Shown: positions 50,799 to 62,267 of the stretch, piece by piece
Layout: every line of letters begins with the position of its first letter
Position numbering within the stretch: position 1 is the first letter of the stretch
Source: Lysobacteraceae bacterium NML93-0399
GTDB lineage: Bacteria; Pseudomonadota; Gammaproteobacteria; Xanthomonadales; Xanthomonadaceae
Assembly: GCA_002307375.1 (NCBI GenBank)
Contig: NTJI01000004.1
Location: 62,001 to 126,000 of the forward strand
Direction of reading: 5' to 3'
Length of the DNA stretch: 64,000 bases
Program-made: the position numbers and the translations under genes
Notes under the pieces: generated by a model
The model's input: the letters and a program-made list of their open reading frames with translations, nothing else
What the model was told of the DNA's origin: nothing
The model's database searches: none

Positions 50799-52341
50799 CG
50801 ATACCGTGCGCACGCTGATTCTCGTGCTCGGTGACCAGCTCGATGCGGACGCTGCCGCATTCGATGGTTGCGACCCCGCGACCGATGCGATCTGGATGGC
50901 CGAGGTTGCCGAGGAATCAACCCACGTGTGGTCCACGAAGATGCGCACCGCGCTGTTCCTCAGTGCAATGCGGCACTTCGCGCAGGACCGTCGCAGCGCC
51001 GGGTGGACCGTGCACTACCGCGTGCTCGACGACATCGACAACCGTGGCGATCTCGCCAGCGAGCTGGGCCATGCGCTCGTGACGCTGCGGCCGAGCCGGC
51101 TGCGCATGACGGCGCCCGGCGATTGGCGGGTGCTGCAGACCATCCGCGCGACCGCGGTCGCTGCCGGCGTACCGCTCGAGATCCAGGCCGACCGGCATTT
51201 CTATTGCGATGTCCGCGACTTCGCGCAGTGGGCGCGCGGCCAGCCCGAGCTGCGGCTGGAAACCTTCTATCGGCACCTGCGTCAGCGCCACGGCGTGCTG
51301 ATGGACGCCGACGGTCCTGCCGGCGGTCGCTGGAACTTCGACACCGAAAACCGCGCGCCATTCGGGGCACAAGGACCAGGCATCACGACGCCGCCCTTAC
51401 AGGTCGAGCCCGACTCCATCACGCGCGAGGTGCAAGCCCTGGTGCGCACGCGTTTTGCCGATCATCCCGGCGCACTCGATGCGTTCGCCTGGCCGGTCAC
51501 GCGGCCGCAGGCGCTGGCCGCGCTGGCGCATTTCATCGAGGCGCGTTTGCCGGCGTTCGGCCATTGGCAGGACGCGCTGTGGCCACAGGCGCCGTGGCTG
51601 TGGCACTCGCAGATTGCGTCCGCGCTGAATCTCAAGCTGCTGTCACCGCGCGAAGTGGTCGATGCGGGCGAGGCCGCGTGGCGCGCGGGCAGGGTGCCGA
51701 TCGCTGCCGCAGAAGGCTTCATCCGCCAGATCCTGGGCTGGCGCGAATACGTGCGAGGCGTCTACTGGACCCAGATGCCGCGCTACGCCGAATCGAATGC
51801 GCTCGACGCGCACGGGGATCTGCCGGCGTTCTACTGGACGGGCGACGCGCCCATGCCTTGCCTGGCCGATGCGCTGAAGCAGACACTCGAACTCGGCTAC
51901 GCGCACCATATCCAGCGGCTGATGGTGATCGGCCTGTACGCGCAACTGATGGGCGTCGAACCTGCGCAGGTGCATCGCTGGTATCTGGCGGTCTACGTCG
52001 ACGCGGTGGAGTGGGTCGAGATGCCCAACGTGCTGGGCATGAGCCAGTACGCCGACGGCGGGCTCATGAGCAGCAAGCCCTACATCGCCAGTGGCCGCTA
52101 CATCGAACGCATGAGCGCGGGCAGCTATTGCAGGCAATGCCGCTTCGATCCGGGTGTGCGGACGGGGGCGACGGCCTGCCCGTACACACGCCTGTACTGG
52201 GATTTCATGCTGCGGCACGAAACGCTGCTGGCCACCAATCCGCGGACGCGTCAGCAGGTCCGCAGCCTCGAACGAGTGGATCCGGTCGAGCGTGAAACGA
52301 TTCGCGCCGAAGCCGACGCTTGGCGACGCACGCAGCACTGA
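50791..52341 (+). CDS. Iron-sulfur photolyase/cryptochrome-related protein (FeS-BCP, PhrB type)
   Basis: A 516-residue flavoprotein of the bacterial (6-4) photolyase/FeS-BCP group, with the N-terminal antenna domain (LILVLGDQLDADAAAF) and the FAD domain. The iron-sulfur cysteines are near the C terminus (SYCRQCRFDPG and ATACPYTRLYW). Repair of UV lesions with light is the expected role. A GTG or ATG start near 50791 overlaps the DUF2256 gene; MADDTVRTLILVLG is used here. Confidence 0.88.
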   Translation: MADDTVRTLILVLGDQLDADAAAFDGCDPATDAIWMAEVAEESTHVWSTKMRTALFLSAMRHFAQDRRSAGWTVHYRVLDDIDNRGDLASELGHALVTLRPSRLRMTAPGDWRVLQTIRATAVAAGVPLEIQADRHFYCDVRDFAQWARGQPELRLETFYRHLRQRHGVLMDADGPAGGRWNFDTENRAPFGAQGPGITTPPLQVEPDSITREVQALVRTRFADHPGALDAFAWPVTRPQALAALAHFIEARLPAFGHWQDALWPQAPWLWHSQIASALNLKLLSPREVVDAGEAAWRAGRVPIAAAEGFIRQILGWREYVRGVYWTQMPRYAESNALDAHGDLPAFYWTGDAPMPCLADALKQTLELGYAHHIQRLMVIGLYAQLMGVEPAQVHRWYLAVYVDAVEWVEMPNVLGMSQYADGGLMSSKPYIASGRYIERMSAGSYCRQCRFDPGVRTGATACPYTRLYWDFMLRHETLLATNPRTRQQVRSLERVDPVERETIRAEADAWRRTQH

Positions 52342-52908
<567 letters not shown>

Positions 52909-52916
52909 TCTGAAAG

Positions 52917-53075
52917 CCCTCCCCCGCAAGCGGCGGAGGGTTGGGGGGGGGGGCGAAGCGTCCGACGAGCTTGAAACGAGATCGGGCGAAAGTATCTGGA
53001 GCCCTGCGAGCCCGTTACTGCTGCAACCTGAGCGTTTGCCCCCATCCCGACCTTCCCCCGCACGCGGGGGAAGGC
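52917..53075. repeat. Pair of GC-rich palindromic repeats with a G11 tract
   Basis: A CCTCCCCCGC...GCGGAGGG palindrome near 52917-52942, followed by eleven consecutive G (52943-52953), and a second copy in opposite orientation near 53037-53075 (CCTTCCCCCGCACGCGGGGGAAGG). It resembles the repeated GGGTTGGGG intergenic elements of xanthomonads. Confidence 0.65.
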
Positions 53076-53087
53076 GCAGAGCAGCCC

Positions 53088-53573
53088 TCAGATCAACGGG
53101 CTGCGCCGGTTGGCCTTGCGGTGCGCGTCGTCCATTTCGGCGTTGACGGCGTGCACGGCCATCGTCGATTCCCGGGCCAGCAACAGGCTGGCGGCGAACA
53201 TCGCCAGCACGCCGAGCGCGGCCAGGATCGTCGGTGCCGGGCCGAAGCGGTGGTCGAAGAACGAATCACCGGCGACGGTGAGGCTGGTGCCGACGAAGCA
53301 ACTGATCGCCACGTACAGCAGCTGGCTGCCGCGCAGGATGATGCGGCTGCGCCTGCGCTGCAGCGCGATGCGCTCTTCGAGAATGCGGCGGTCTTCGGGG
53401 TCGTTGCCGTCGTCCTCCGACAACGCCTGCAGCAGCGAGCGCGTGCGGTCGATCACGCGCGCCAGCCGCGCGTTGGCCGAGCCGAGCAGGGACGCCGTGG
53501 CGGTCAGGAAGAACGCCGGGGCGAGCATCGCGGTGAGGATGGCGTAATGCGTCAAGGCGGGGTTGGCGAGCAT
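53088..53573 (-). CDS. DUF2721 membrane protein
   Basis: A 161-residue protein of DUF2721. One membrane helix near the N terminus ([18 protein letters not shown]) and two more ([17 protein letters not shown] and [18 protein letters not shown]) flank a charged coiled region ([17 protein letters not shown]). Start ATG 53573 gives [13 protein letters not shown]. Function unknown. It is divergent from orn, with 82 bases between their starts, so the two share a promoter region. Confidence 0.85.
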   Translation of the reverse strand: MLANPALTHYAILTAMLAPAFFLTATASLLGSANARLARVIDRTRSLLQALSEDDGNDPEDRRILEERIALQRRRSRIILRGSQLLYVAISCFVGTSLTVAGDSFFDHRFGPAPTILAALGVLAMFAASLLLARESTMAVHAVNAEMDDAHRKANRRSPLI

Positions 53574-53655
53574 CTGCGAAGGGAACACTGCGGATCGGGC
53601 GGCAGCGATGGCTGGGATATCATGCGCCGTCACGAAGTCGAAGGCGAACACCCGC

Positions 53656-54219
53656 ATGAATGCAGACCGCCCGCGCGAAGGGCGACTGGTCTGGATCGAC
53701 CTGGAGATGACCGGGCTCGATACCGACCACGACCACATCCTCGAGATCGCAACCATCGTCACCGATGCCGAACTCAACGTCCTGGCCGAGGGGCCGGAAC
53801 TGGCGATCGTGCAGCCGCTCGAGGTGCTGGAGGGAATGGACGACTGGAACCGCGGACAGCATCGCCGCTCGGGCCTGTGGCAGCGTTCGCTGGAGCAGGG
53901 CGTGGGCCTGGCCGAAGCGCAGGCGCGCACGCTCGAGTTCCTCAAGGTATGGGTGGATCCAGGCAAGTCGCCGATGTGCGGCAACTCGATCTGCCAGGAT
54001 CGCCGCTTTCTGCACCGGCAGATGCCCGCACTGGAGAAGTTCTTCCACTACCGCAATCTCGACGTCAGCACGCTCAAGGAGCTGGCGCGGCGCTGGGCAC
54101 CGCAGGTGCTGGGCGGATTCACCAAGCACTCGGCGCACACCGCCCTGAGCGACGTGCGCGACTCGATCGACGAGCTGCGCCACTACCGCCGTTCGATGGG
54201 CCCGATGTCAGGCCTGTGA
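53656..54219 (+). CDS. orn: Oligoribonuclease
   Basis: Orn degrades 2-5 nucleotide RNAs, completing RNA turnover and pGpG hydrolysis. The 187-residue exonuclease has the DEDD motifs: [22 protein letters not shown], and the C-terminal [18 protein letters not shown] 53656 yields the standard [15 protein letters not shown]; an upstream in-frame extension is not needed. Transcribed divergently from the DUF2721 gene. Confidence 0.96.
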   Translation: MNADRPREGRLVWIDLEMTGLDTDHDHILEIATIVTDAELNVLAEGPELAIVQPLEVLEGMDDWNRGQHRRSGLWQRSLEQGVGLAEAQARTLEFLKVWVDPGKSPMCGNSICQDRRFLHRQMPALEKFFHYRNLDVSTLKELARRWAPQVLGGFTKHSAHTALSDVRDSIDELRHYRRSMGPMSGL

Positions 54220-54256
54220 TGCACACCGGCCGCCGAAGCGGCGGCCGGAACAGGGC

Positions 54257-55138
54257 TCAGGCCGCGACATCGTCGTTGGACGGCGCGCGCGGGGCAGGAG
54301 GCGGCAGCGACGTGCGCTTGCCGCTCTCGTCGTACAGATAAAGATGTGTGTCGCGCTGCGGATAGGGGATGTTGATGTCCGCCGCGTCGAATGCCTTCTT
54401 GATGTTCTCCAGCAATGTGACCTTGGTGCCGAACCAGTCCGCAGACTTCACGAAGCAGCGGATCCCGAGGTTGACCGAGTTGTCGCCCAGCTCGTAAACG
54501 ACGACGTCGGCGGCGGGCTCCTCGAGCACACGCGCGTCGGCGCGTATCTGCGCCATCGCCACCTGGCGGGCCTGCTCGATGTCATCGCCGTAGCCGATGC
54601 CGATCACCAGCTCGACGCGGCGGACGCCTTGTGTAGTGAGGTTGGTGATCACCGCCGAGGTGATCAGGTTGTTGGGGATGGTATGCAACTGCTTGTCAGC
54701 GCCCTCCATGACGCTCTGGAAGATCCGCACCTCGCGGATCGTGCCGGTCTGGCCGGCCGCGGTCACCACGTCACCCACGCGGAACGGCCGTAGCGTCACC
54801 AGCATCACGCCCGAGGCGATGTTCGACAGCGAGTCCTTCAGGGCCAGGCCGATCGCCAGGCCGGCGGTGCCGATGACGGCCAGCAGCGGCGCGGTCTGGA
54901 CACCCAGGGTGCCGAGCGCCGCGACCACGACGATGATCACCGCGCCGATGTAGGCCACGTTGCGCAGGAAATCGCCGAGCATCGGGTCCAGCCCGAAGCG
55001 CGTCAGGGCCTTGGGCACCATGCCGGTGAGGCGACGCGCCAACCACAGACCGATCAGCAACACAGCGGTGGCCTTGAGGAGCGTTGGCCCCCACAACACG
55101 AGCAGCTGCTCCCAGTTCACGCGTTCAAGTTGGAACAC
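54257..55138 (-). CDS. mscS: MscS-type small-conductance mechanosensitive channel
   Basis: A 293-residue inner-membrane channel that opens on hypoosmotic shock. Three membrane helices are seen (LLKATAVLLIGLWLA, NVAYIGAVIIVVVAALG, AVIGTAGLAIGLALKDSLSN). The last lines the pore; its Gly/Ala packing and GLALKDSL are family marks. The cytoplasmic beta domain follows (VGDVVTAAGQTGTIREV, TIPNNLITSAVI) and ends in RDTHLYLYDES. The gene converges with orn and has the same strand as ppsA, separated by a terminator. Confidence 0.93.
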   Translation of the reverse strand: MFQLERVNWEQLLVLWGPTLLKATAVLLIGLWLARRLTGMVPKALTRFGLDPMLGDFLRNVAYIGAVIIVVVAALGTLGVQTAPLLAVIGTAGLAIGLALKDSLSNIASGVMLVTLRPFRVGDVVTAAGQTGTIREVRIFQSVMEGADKQLHTIPNNLITSAVITNLTTQGVRRVELVIGIGYGDDIEQARQVAMAQIRADARVLEEPAADVVVYELGDNSVNLGIRCFVKSADWFGTKVTLLENIKKAFDAADINIPYPQRDTHLYLYDESGKRTSLPPPAPRAPSNDDVAA

Positions 55139-55173
55139 GACGGTTTCCTCCGGGGGATTGGGGATTCAAGAAA

Positions 55174-55197
55174 CGAAAAACCCCGCCGGAGCGGGGT
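55174..55197 (-). terminator. Terminator of ppsA
   Basis: On the minus strand ACCCCGC-TCCG-GCGGGGT is followed by TTTTCGTTTC, 40 bases past the ppsA stop. A GGGGATT microrepeat (55152-55166) lies just beyond. Confidence 0.85.
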
Positions 55198-55237
55198 CCT
55201 CGAGCGCCAGCATTGCCGACGCGATATCAACAGCGCG

Positions 55238-57616
<2,379 letters not shown>

Positions 57617-57728
57617 GGGGAGACTCCGTGTCGCGTTGGAACGAGAGTGAGACCGGGCACGCCCGGCGCCGAACCGCTATTTTAGCCACCCCGGGCGCGA
57701 AGACGCTCGTGAACGACCTGGTGATCCG

Positions 57729-58550
57729 ATGTCCAGCCCACGCCCTGTGTTCTATGTCTCCGATGGCACCGGTATCACTGCCGAAACCATCGGCCACAGC
57801 CTGCTGACCCAGTTCACCGGGACGCAGTTCAGCACCAACCGTATTCCGTTCGTCGACTCGCACGAACGCGCCGGCGAAGTCGCAGCCCTGATCCGTGCAC
57901 GCGGCGAAGCGATGGGTACCCGCCCGATCGTTGTCAGCTCCTGCGTCGACCCGACCTTGGCGATGGTGCTGGGAGAGAGTGGGGCACTCGTGCTGGACGT
58001 GTTCGCGCCCTTCATCGAACCGCTCGAGCGCGAGTTGCTGGAAAGCCGCGAATCGCGCGTGGGCCGGGCGCACGGCATGGTCGACTTCGACACCTATCAT
58101 CGGCGCATCAACGCGATGAATTTCGCGCTCAGCCACGACGACGGCATGGCGACGGACTACGCCGAGGCCGACGTGGTCCTGGTCGCGGTGTCGCGCGCGG
58201 GCAAGACGCCAACCTGCATCTATCTCGCACTCCATCACGGTGTGCGCGCGGCGAACTACCCGTTGACCGAAGAAGACCTCGAACAGGACCGTCTGCCGCC
58301 ACGCCTGCGCGCGCATCGCAACAAGCTGTTCGGACTGACCATCGACCCGGTGCGCCTGGCGCAGATCCGCCAGGAACGACGGCCGGATTCGCGCTATGCG
58401 CAGCTGGAGACGTGCAAGCGCGAAGTCACCGCTGCCGAGGCCCTGTTCCGCGCCGAGCGCATTCCGCTTCTGAGCACGACGCACACCTCGATCGAGGAGA
58501 TCTCGAGCAAGGTGATGTCCACCCTCGGCATCGAGCGGGTGATGTACTGA
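57729..58550 (+). CDS. ppsR: PEP synthase regulatory protein (DUF299 kinase/pyrophosphorylase)
   Basis: This 273-residue protein phosphorylates a Thr next to the catalytic His of PpsA with ADP and reverses it with phosphate. It shows the DUF299 start [38 protein letters not shown], the P-loop [14 protein letters not shown], and [10 protein letters not shown] at the C terminus. Its position divergent from ppsA makes the pairing clear. Confidence 0.95.
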   Translation: MSSPRPVFYVSDGTGITAETIGHSLLTQFTGTQFSTNRIPFVDSHERAGEVAALIRARGEAMGTRPIVVSSCVDPTLAMVLGESGALVLDVFAPFIEPLERELLESRESRVGRAHGMVDFDTYHRRINAMNFALSHDDGMATDYAEADVVLVAVSRAGKTPTCIYLALHHGVRAANYPLTEEDLEQDRLPPRLRAHRNKLFGLTIDPVRLAQIRQERRPDSRYAQLETCKREVTAAEALFRAERIPLLSTTHTSIEEISSKVMSTLGIERVMY

Positions 58551-58806
58551 CTCCAGGCGGTCGGCGACTCGCCAGGGCGTTCCGGCGTCCGTCGGGACGC
58601 ACGGTCCGCAGGGCGTTCTCCGTGTGGTTTCGACGTGGCGACCAGGAGCGGCCGCTCCAACCGTCAGGTGCGCGCAACATCCGCCATGCAAGCGCGGAGC
58701 AGGGCGCGCCCCAGTGGGAGAGATGGGGTTGCACGCAGGAAATGCCCATCCCTGCGCCGCTCGACACCCGTCACGCGATTCATCGCCGCGGATGTAGCAT
58801 CGATCC

Positions 58807-59313
58807 ATGCAGAAAGTCCTGACCCGCCACGCCCGCACCCCGACACTGGGGCGCTTCGGCTGGCTGATGGCGCTCTACGCGGAGAATCATGACCGCCTGG
58901 TGCGCATGTTCGATCCCGCCGTTCTCGCGCCTGGCCGTTACCGGTCAGCCGTCGCCGGCACCCTGCCGGTGTTGCTGGATGTCGTCGCGCAACACCGCTA
59001 CACGACCGAACTGCGGCTCAGTTACGCGATGCTCGATCCGGTCACGGGCGAACCCGATCCGTCGGCGCACCTGCGCCTGTATCGCGATGCGGGGCAGGTG
59101 GAGGCAACGCATTGCTACGTTGGACGCCGCTGGCAGGACGTCATCGGCATGTTTCCGCCGCCGGTTGAAGTGGTCGATCACCGTCTGCGCATGAACACGT
59201 TTCTGGGCAAGTGGCTGCAATATCTCGACGACCAGGGACATGGGCTTGCATCTCTGCTCACAAATCCGGATGATGCGCGCCTCGATTGCAGCGAGGCCGG
59301 CGCCAACGGCTGA
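58807..59313 (+). CDS. DUF1249 protein (YqiB-like)
   Basis: A 168-residue cytosolic protein of DUF1249: YAENHDRLVRMF, RYTTELRLSYAML, HLRLYRDAGQVEATHC and FLGKWLQYLDDQGH are conserved features. From memory, relatives in gammaproteobacteria are YqiB-like proteins near tolC/cpdA, with unknown molecular function. Here it stands alone before the tRNA pair. No signal peptide is seen. Confidence 0.85.
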   Translation: MQKVLTRHARTPTLGRFGWLMALYAENHDRLVRMFDPAVLAPGRYRSAVAGTLPVLLDVVAQHRYTTELRLSYAMLDPVTGEPDPSAHLRLYRDAGQVEATHCYVGRRWQDVIGMFPPPVEVVDHRLRMNTFLGKWLQYLDDQGHGLASLLTNPDDARLDCSEAGANG

Positions 59314-59409
59314 GACGTTCTCCGGAACGGCACGATGCGAACGAAGGGAATGCGAAATTCCTTGTTGACGTTTCTGAAACGCAACACTAGAATTCGCGCT
59401 CCCAAACGT

Positions 59410-59485
59410 GGGGCCATAGCTCAGCTGGGAGAGCGCCTGCATGGCATGCAGGAGGTCGGCGGTTCGATCCCGCCTGGCTCCACCA
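59410..59485 (+). tRNA. tRNA-Ala (GGC)
   Basis: A complete 76-base tRNA. The acceptor stem GGGGCCA pairs with TGGCTCC (one G-U), the anticodon loop is ATGGCAT with GGC at 34-36, the T-loop is GGTTCGATCC, and CCA is encoded. Confidence 0.97.
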
Positions 59486-59544
59486 CAATTTGTCCGGTGA
59501 TCGCAACGGCCTGATCATCGGAATGACGCAAGACGGTTTTCAGC

Positions 59545-59620
59545 GTCCCCATCGTCTAGAGGCCTAGGACACCACCCTTTCACGGTGGACACCGGGGTTC
59601 GAATCCCCGTGGGGACGCCA
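59545..59620 (+). tRNA. tRNA-Glu (TTC)
   Basis: A 76-base tRNA with acceptor GTCCCCA pairing to TGGGGAC, anticodon loop CTTTCAC (TTC), T-arm CGGGGTTCGAATCCCCG and an encoded CCA end. It lies 59 bases after tRNA-Ala and is probably in the same transcript. Confidence 0.97.
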
Positions 59621-59632
59621 CTTTACAAACAG

Positions 59633-59662
59633 ACGGGCAGCTCGCGAGAGCTGCCCGTTCTG
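59633..59662 (+). terminator. Terminator after the tRNA pair
   Basis: An 11-bp perfect stem ACGGGCAGCTC/GAGCTGCCCGT with loop GCGA, followed by TCTGCT, starting 13 bases after tRNA-Glu. Confidence 0.75.
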
Positions 59663-60219
59663 CTATGTGCGGATGTCCGGCGAGTTGGATGTTCGAGCAT
59701 CCGAGGGGCAGGGCGCCGACATGGCATCAGCTGTCGCTCGGAATGCGACCTTGCGGAATGCGCTGACGGGGCTATTGGACGTCGTCGTATCCGCGCTGGC
59801 GACGCGAGTGGATTCTGGTGCTCTCGCGTCGACCAGGCCGAAGCTGTTCGATGACGTCGGTGCCGAGGCATCACATCGGAATGGCGATTCCGGCCCCGGA
59901 CGCTGAGCCAGCAGCGAGCATCGAGCGCGGTGTGTGCGATGGCGTCGGCCCCGAGTACGCGCGACGCGCCGTGACGCGCGGCAACCGTCAGACCTGATCG
60001 GAAGAGTCCGATCGGCTGCGTTTGCCTCGCAGCCGTCTGCGCGTTCGGTATTGCCTGTGTCTATGGCCGGCGTCGTGTGCGCACGCTGCGCGCGCCGTGA
60101 CTTCCGGATGCGCCATTGAGCGCAGCGTTCCCGAATGCGGATCGCAACGTGCAAAGACTGACGCCGCCCACACGACCGGCTCGCTAAAGGTGATTGCCCT
60201 GAAGCAGTGGAGCGTTTCG
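59663..60219. other. Gene-free region
   Basis: About 550 bases with short open frames on both strands but none with a family match, a convincing ribosome site or biased codon use. No hairpin or repeat stands out. Confidence 0.4.
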
Positions 60220-60426
60220 ATGCAGACCCGTTACGACGTTTACGAGCCCGACGAAAGCGGTCAACTCACCAGGACACGCGAAATCCTCGGCACAGTGTTT
60301 TTTCGCAACGAACGTTGGGAACTCGAAACCAAGCACAGCATCATCGCAGGCACCCTCGAAGGCGATCCGCTGACCCGGCATGTGTTCACGGACGCTGAGG
60401 GGCGCGAGTACCGGATCCATGACTGA
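60220..60426 (+). CDS. Small hypothetical protein
   Basis: A 68-residue protein MQTRYDVYEPDESGQLTRTREILGTV...HVFTDAEGREYRIHD with beta-rich, charged character and no membrane helix. The regular composition and codon pattern favour a real gene, but no family was recognised. A TTG start 24 bases upstream is possible. It is the last ORF before the dif-like site. Confidence 0.5.
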   Translation: MQTRYDVYEPDESGQLTRTREILGTVFFRNERWELETKHSIIAGTLEGDPLTRHVFTDAEGREYRIHD

Positions 60427-60467
60427 GAGGATGGCGGTGCGAGGAACGCACCGCCGACGCGGCTCGA

Positions 60468-60495
60468 ATCTTACATAATGTACATTATGCGAAGT
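60468..60495 (-). other. dif: dif-like chromosome dimer resolution site
   Basis: On the minus strand the 28-mer begins ACTTCGCATAATGTAC and ends ATTATGTAAGAT. It agrees with the E. coli dif site, as recalled, at 22 of 28 positions, including the whole CGCATAA of the XerC arm and TTATGT of the XerD arm. The core CATAATGTACATTATG (60474-60489) is a perfect palindrome. XerCD recombine here to resolve chromosome dimers, and filamentous phages and other elements use it as an attachment site. The location implies the terminus region. Confidence 0.8.
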
Positions 60496-61233
60496 TCAAT
60501 GGCAGCGCGGATGCCGTCCCCCGAGCGCGCTGAACCACCATCCGGTGTCCGCCGCCGAGAAATCGCCCCGACGACAGCCAACAAATACCCAGTTGTAGAC
60601 CGACAATTGCCCGCTATTCGTACAGGCCGCGACAAGTCGCCCTAATGCATCGTCAGCAGCCGAGAATTCGCCCAGTTCTTCTAGTGCTTGGCGGACGGTT
60701 GTGTCGGAATGCTCCACGCGCAGCACTCTAGTAGCTCAATCCAACTGGCAATTCGGCGTCCTTACAGGTGAACAAGTCGCCCGTTAGCTTTACAAAACCT
60801 CCGACAAGATGCCCAAGCTTCGAACTCAGGGTCAACGTCCATCCCAGCCTGTAGTAGGCACCGCACTTACGAGTGCTCCGCGTACGCACTTAACGGGTAC
60901 ATCTGAGGCAGTCAAAGGTGTACACCGAAGCTCTCGACGCACACATGCGTGTACACACATGCGACGTCCGCACTCTTAGGTGACCATTTATCCCTGAGAC
61001 GAATTGCTTGCCCGTCGCGGACAACGGACAGCTTCTTTGGCCTCCAGCTCGGCCATGACGACATCGATCTCCCTTGATACCGATCGTTTGCCGCCACGGG
61101 ACGCCTTCAATTAGCGCGATGGGACAGTCGCTCCGACTCTGCGGGTTCTTAGTCTTGCCGGATGAGACACGCATACGCACTCGAAGGCTGAGCGTCGGGT
61201 GGGAGCCGGGGCTCCTTCGCCACGAGCTGAGCT
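60496..61233. other. Region without a supported gene beside dif
   Basis: About 740 bases. A 76-codon minus-strand frame at 60496-60726 and shorter ones around 60912-61097 have no recognisable family. A direct repeat ACATGCG occurs twice near 60950. It may hold remnants of an integrated element. Confidence 0.4.
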
Positions 61234-62157
61234 CTAAGGCCGGGCGGACTCTTTCTTCTTCGCAGGTTTGCGGGCTTTCGCGGTGGGAGATCGTTGTCGC
61301 CACGCCGCCTCTAGCGCTGCTGGCAGATCCTTGAGCTTCGCGAGTTGCTGTTCGAGAGCGTCCGCACGTGCGCGCTGGGCATCCGCCTCACGACGTGCCT
61401 CGACGGCCTCCGCCTTGGCCCGCTCGGCGCTCTGAAACGATGATTTCTCAGCAGATGCGTGTGCACGATGGGCGGCTGCTACCTGGCCCTTCAGTTCTTT
61501 GGCCTCTTGGCGCGCGAGATCGACTTCGCGGTGAGCACGATCCTCTATCGCACGAACATGCTGTGCTAGGCCTTCGCGCTCCGCCCGAGCCTCGTTGACC
61601 ATAGCTTGTAAGCGATTTTCGACTGCTTGGCGGGCGACTTCAGCGTCTGACGCTCTATCGAGCGCGGCATTCCGCTGACGCTCCTGCTCTTTGATCTCTC
61701 CTTCAAGCTGGCTGACCAGGCGCAGCAATTCGGCCGTACGGGCTGTCGCAAGACGTTCGGATTGGGAAGCGTTTGCTACCGCTTCCCGCAATGCCATCGC
61801 TTCGGCGGCGAATCCTTCGCGCTCCCGGCCCAGTGCCTCCTGCGCGCTCAGAAGGGCGACTTGTTTGTCGGCGAATCCGTTCTCGGCCTCAGACCGGGCA
61901 TGCTTGAGAGCCAGCGCCCACCACTCCCCCGCCAGCTTAGTGACCGCCTCAGGGGCCTCGGGCACCGAGAGGCTGCGCTGATGAGTGTCCAGCCGAGTAC
62001 CAAGGGCACGCCACCAGGTCTCCAACCATCGAGTGACAGTGTTCGGCGACCCGGTGCCCAGGTGAGCGCGAATGCGCTCGACGGTTGGTCGTTCTCCCGC
62101 GTCAACGATCTCGTCGGCTGCAGTATGGACGTCGGATTCGGTGATGCCTCGAGCCAT
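61234..62157 (-). CDS. KfrA-like DNA-binding coiled-coil protein
   Basis: A 307-residue protein with the KfrA N-terminal DNA-binding domain (about 5-120: GITESDVHTAADEIVDAGERPTVERIRAHLG, GSPNTVTRWLETWW). A long alanine/glutamate-rich coiled coil (about 125-280) and a basic tail (KARKPAKKKESARP) follow. KfrA proteins are plasmid and island regulators or partition-like proteins. It is divergent from a tyrosine recombinase, sharing a 104-base AT-rich promoter region. Its job is probably regulation of the recombinase or the cargo genes. Confidence 0.88.
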   Translation of the reverse strand: MARGITESDVHTAADEIVDAGERPTVERIRAHLGTGSPNTVTRWLETWWRALGTRLDTHQRSLSVPEAPEAVTKLAGEWWALALKHARSEAENGFADKQVALLSAQEALGREREGFAAEAMALREAVANASQSERLATARTAELLRLVSQLEGEIKEQERQRNAALDRASDAEVARQAVENRLQAMVNEARAEREGLAQHVRAIEDRAHREVDLARQEAKELKGQVAAAHRAHASAEKSSFQSAERAKAEAVEARREADAQRARADALEQQLAKLKDLPAALEAAWRQRSPTAKARKPAKKKESARP

Positions 62158-62238
62158 GGAAATGCCTCCTATGCGGGCGCCCTACTCTGTTGATTGCGTA
62201 CTCCCGATAAGTGATGATTATCGCTAGTAGACGCTCTA

Positions 62239-62267
62239 TTTCATAGCATATATTACATAGTATGAAA
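62239..62267. promoter_or_regulatory. Inverted repeat at the recombinase promoter
   Basis: TTTCATA and TATGAAA are separated by 15 bases of AT-rich DNA; the right arm includes the recombinase ATG. It is a candidate KfrA operator covering the divergent promoters. Confidence 0.5.

Noticed and set aside
59663..60154. Minus-strand frame downstream of tRNA-Glu
   Set aside because: Composition is arginine- and proline-rich as in random GC frames, and nothing resembles a known protein.
60496..60726. 76-codon minus-strand frame beside dif
   Set aside because: No ribosome site or family match; the internal FSAAD duplication could be chance. It is left as possible remnant DNA.
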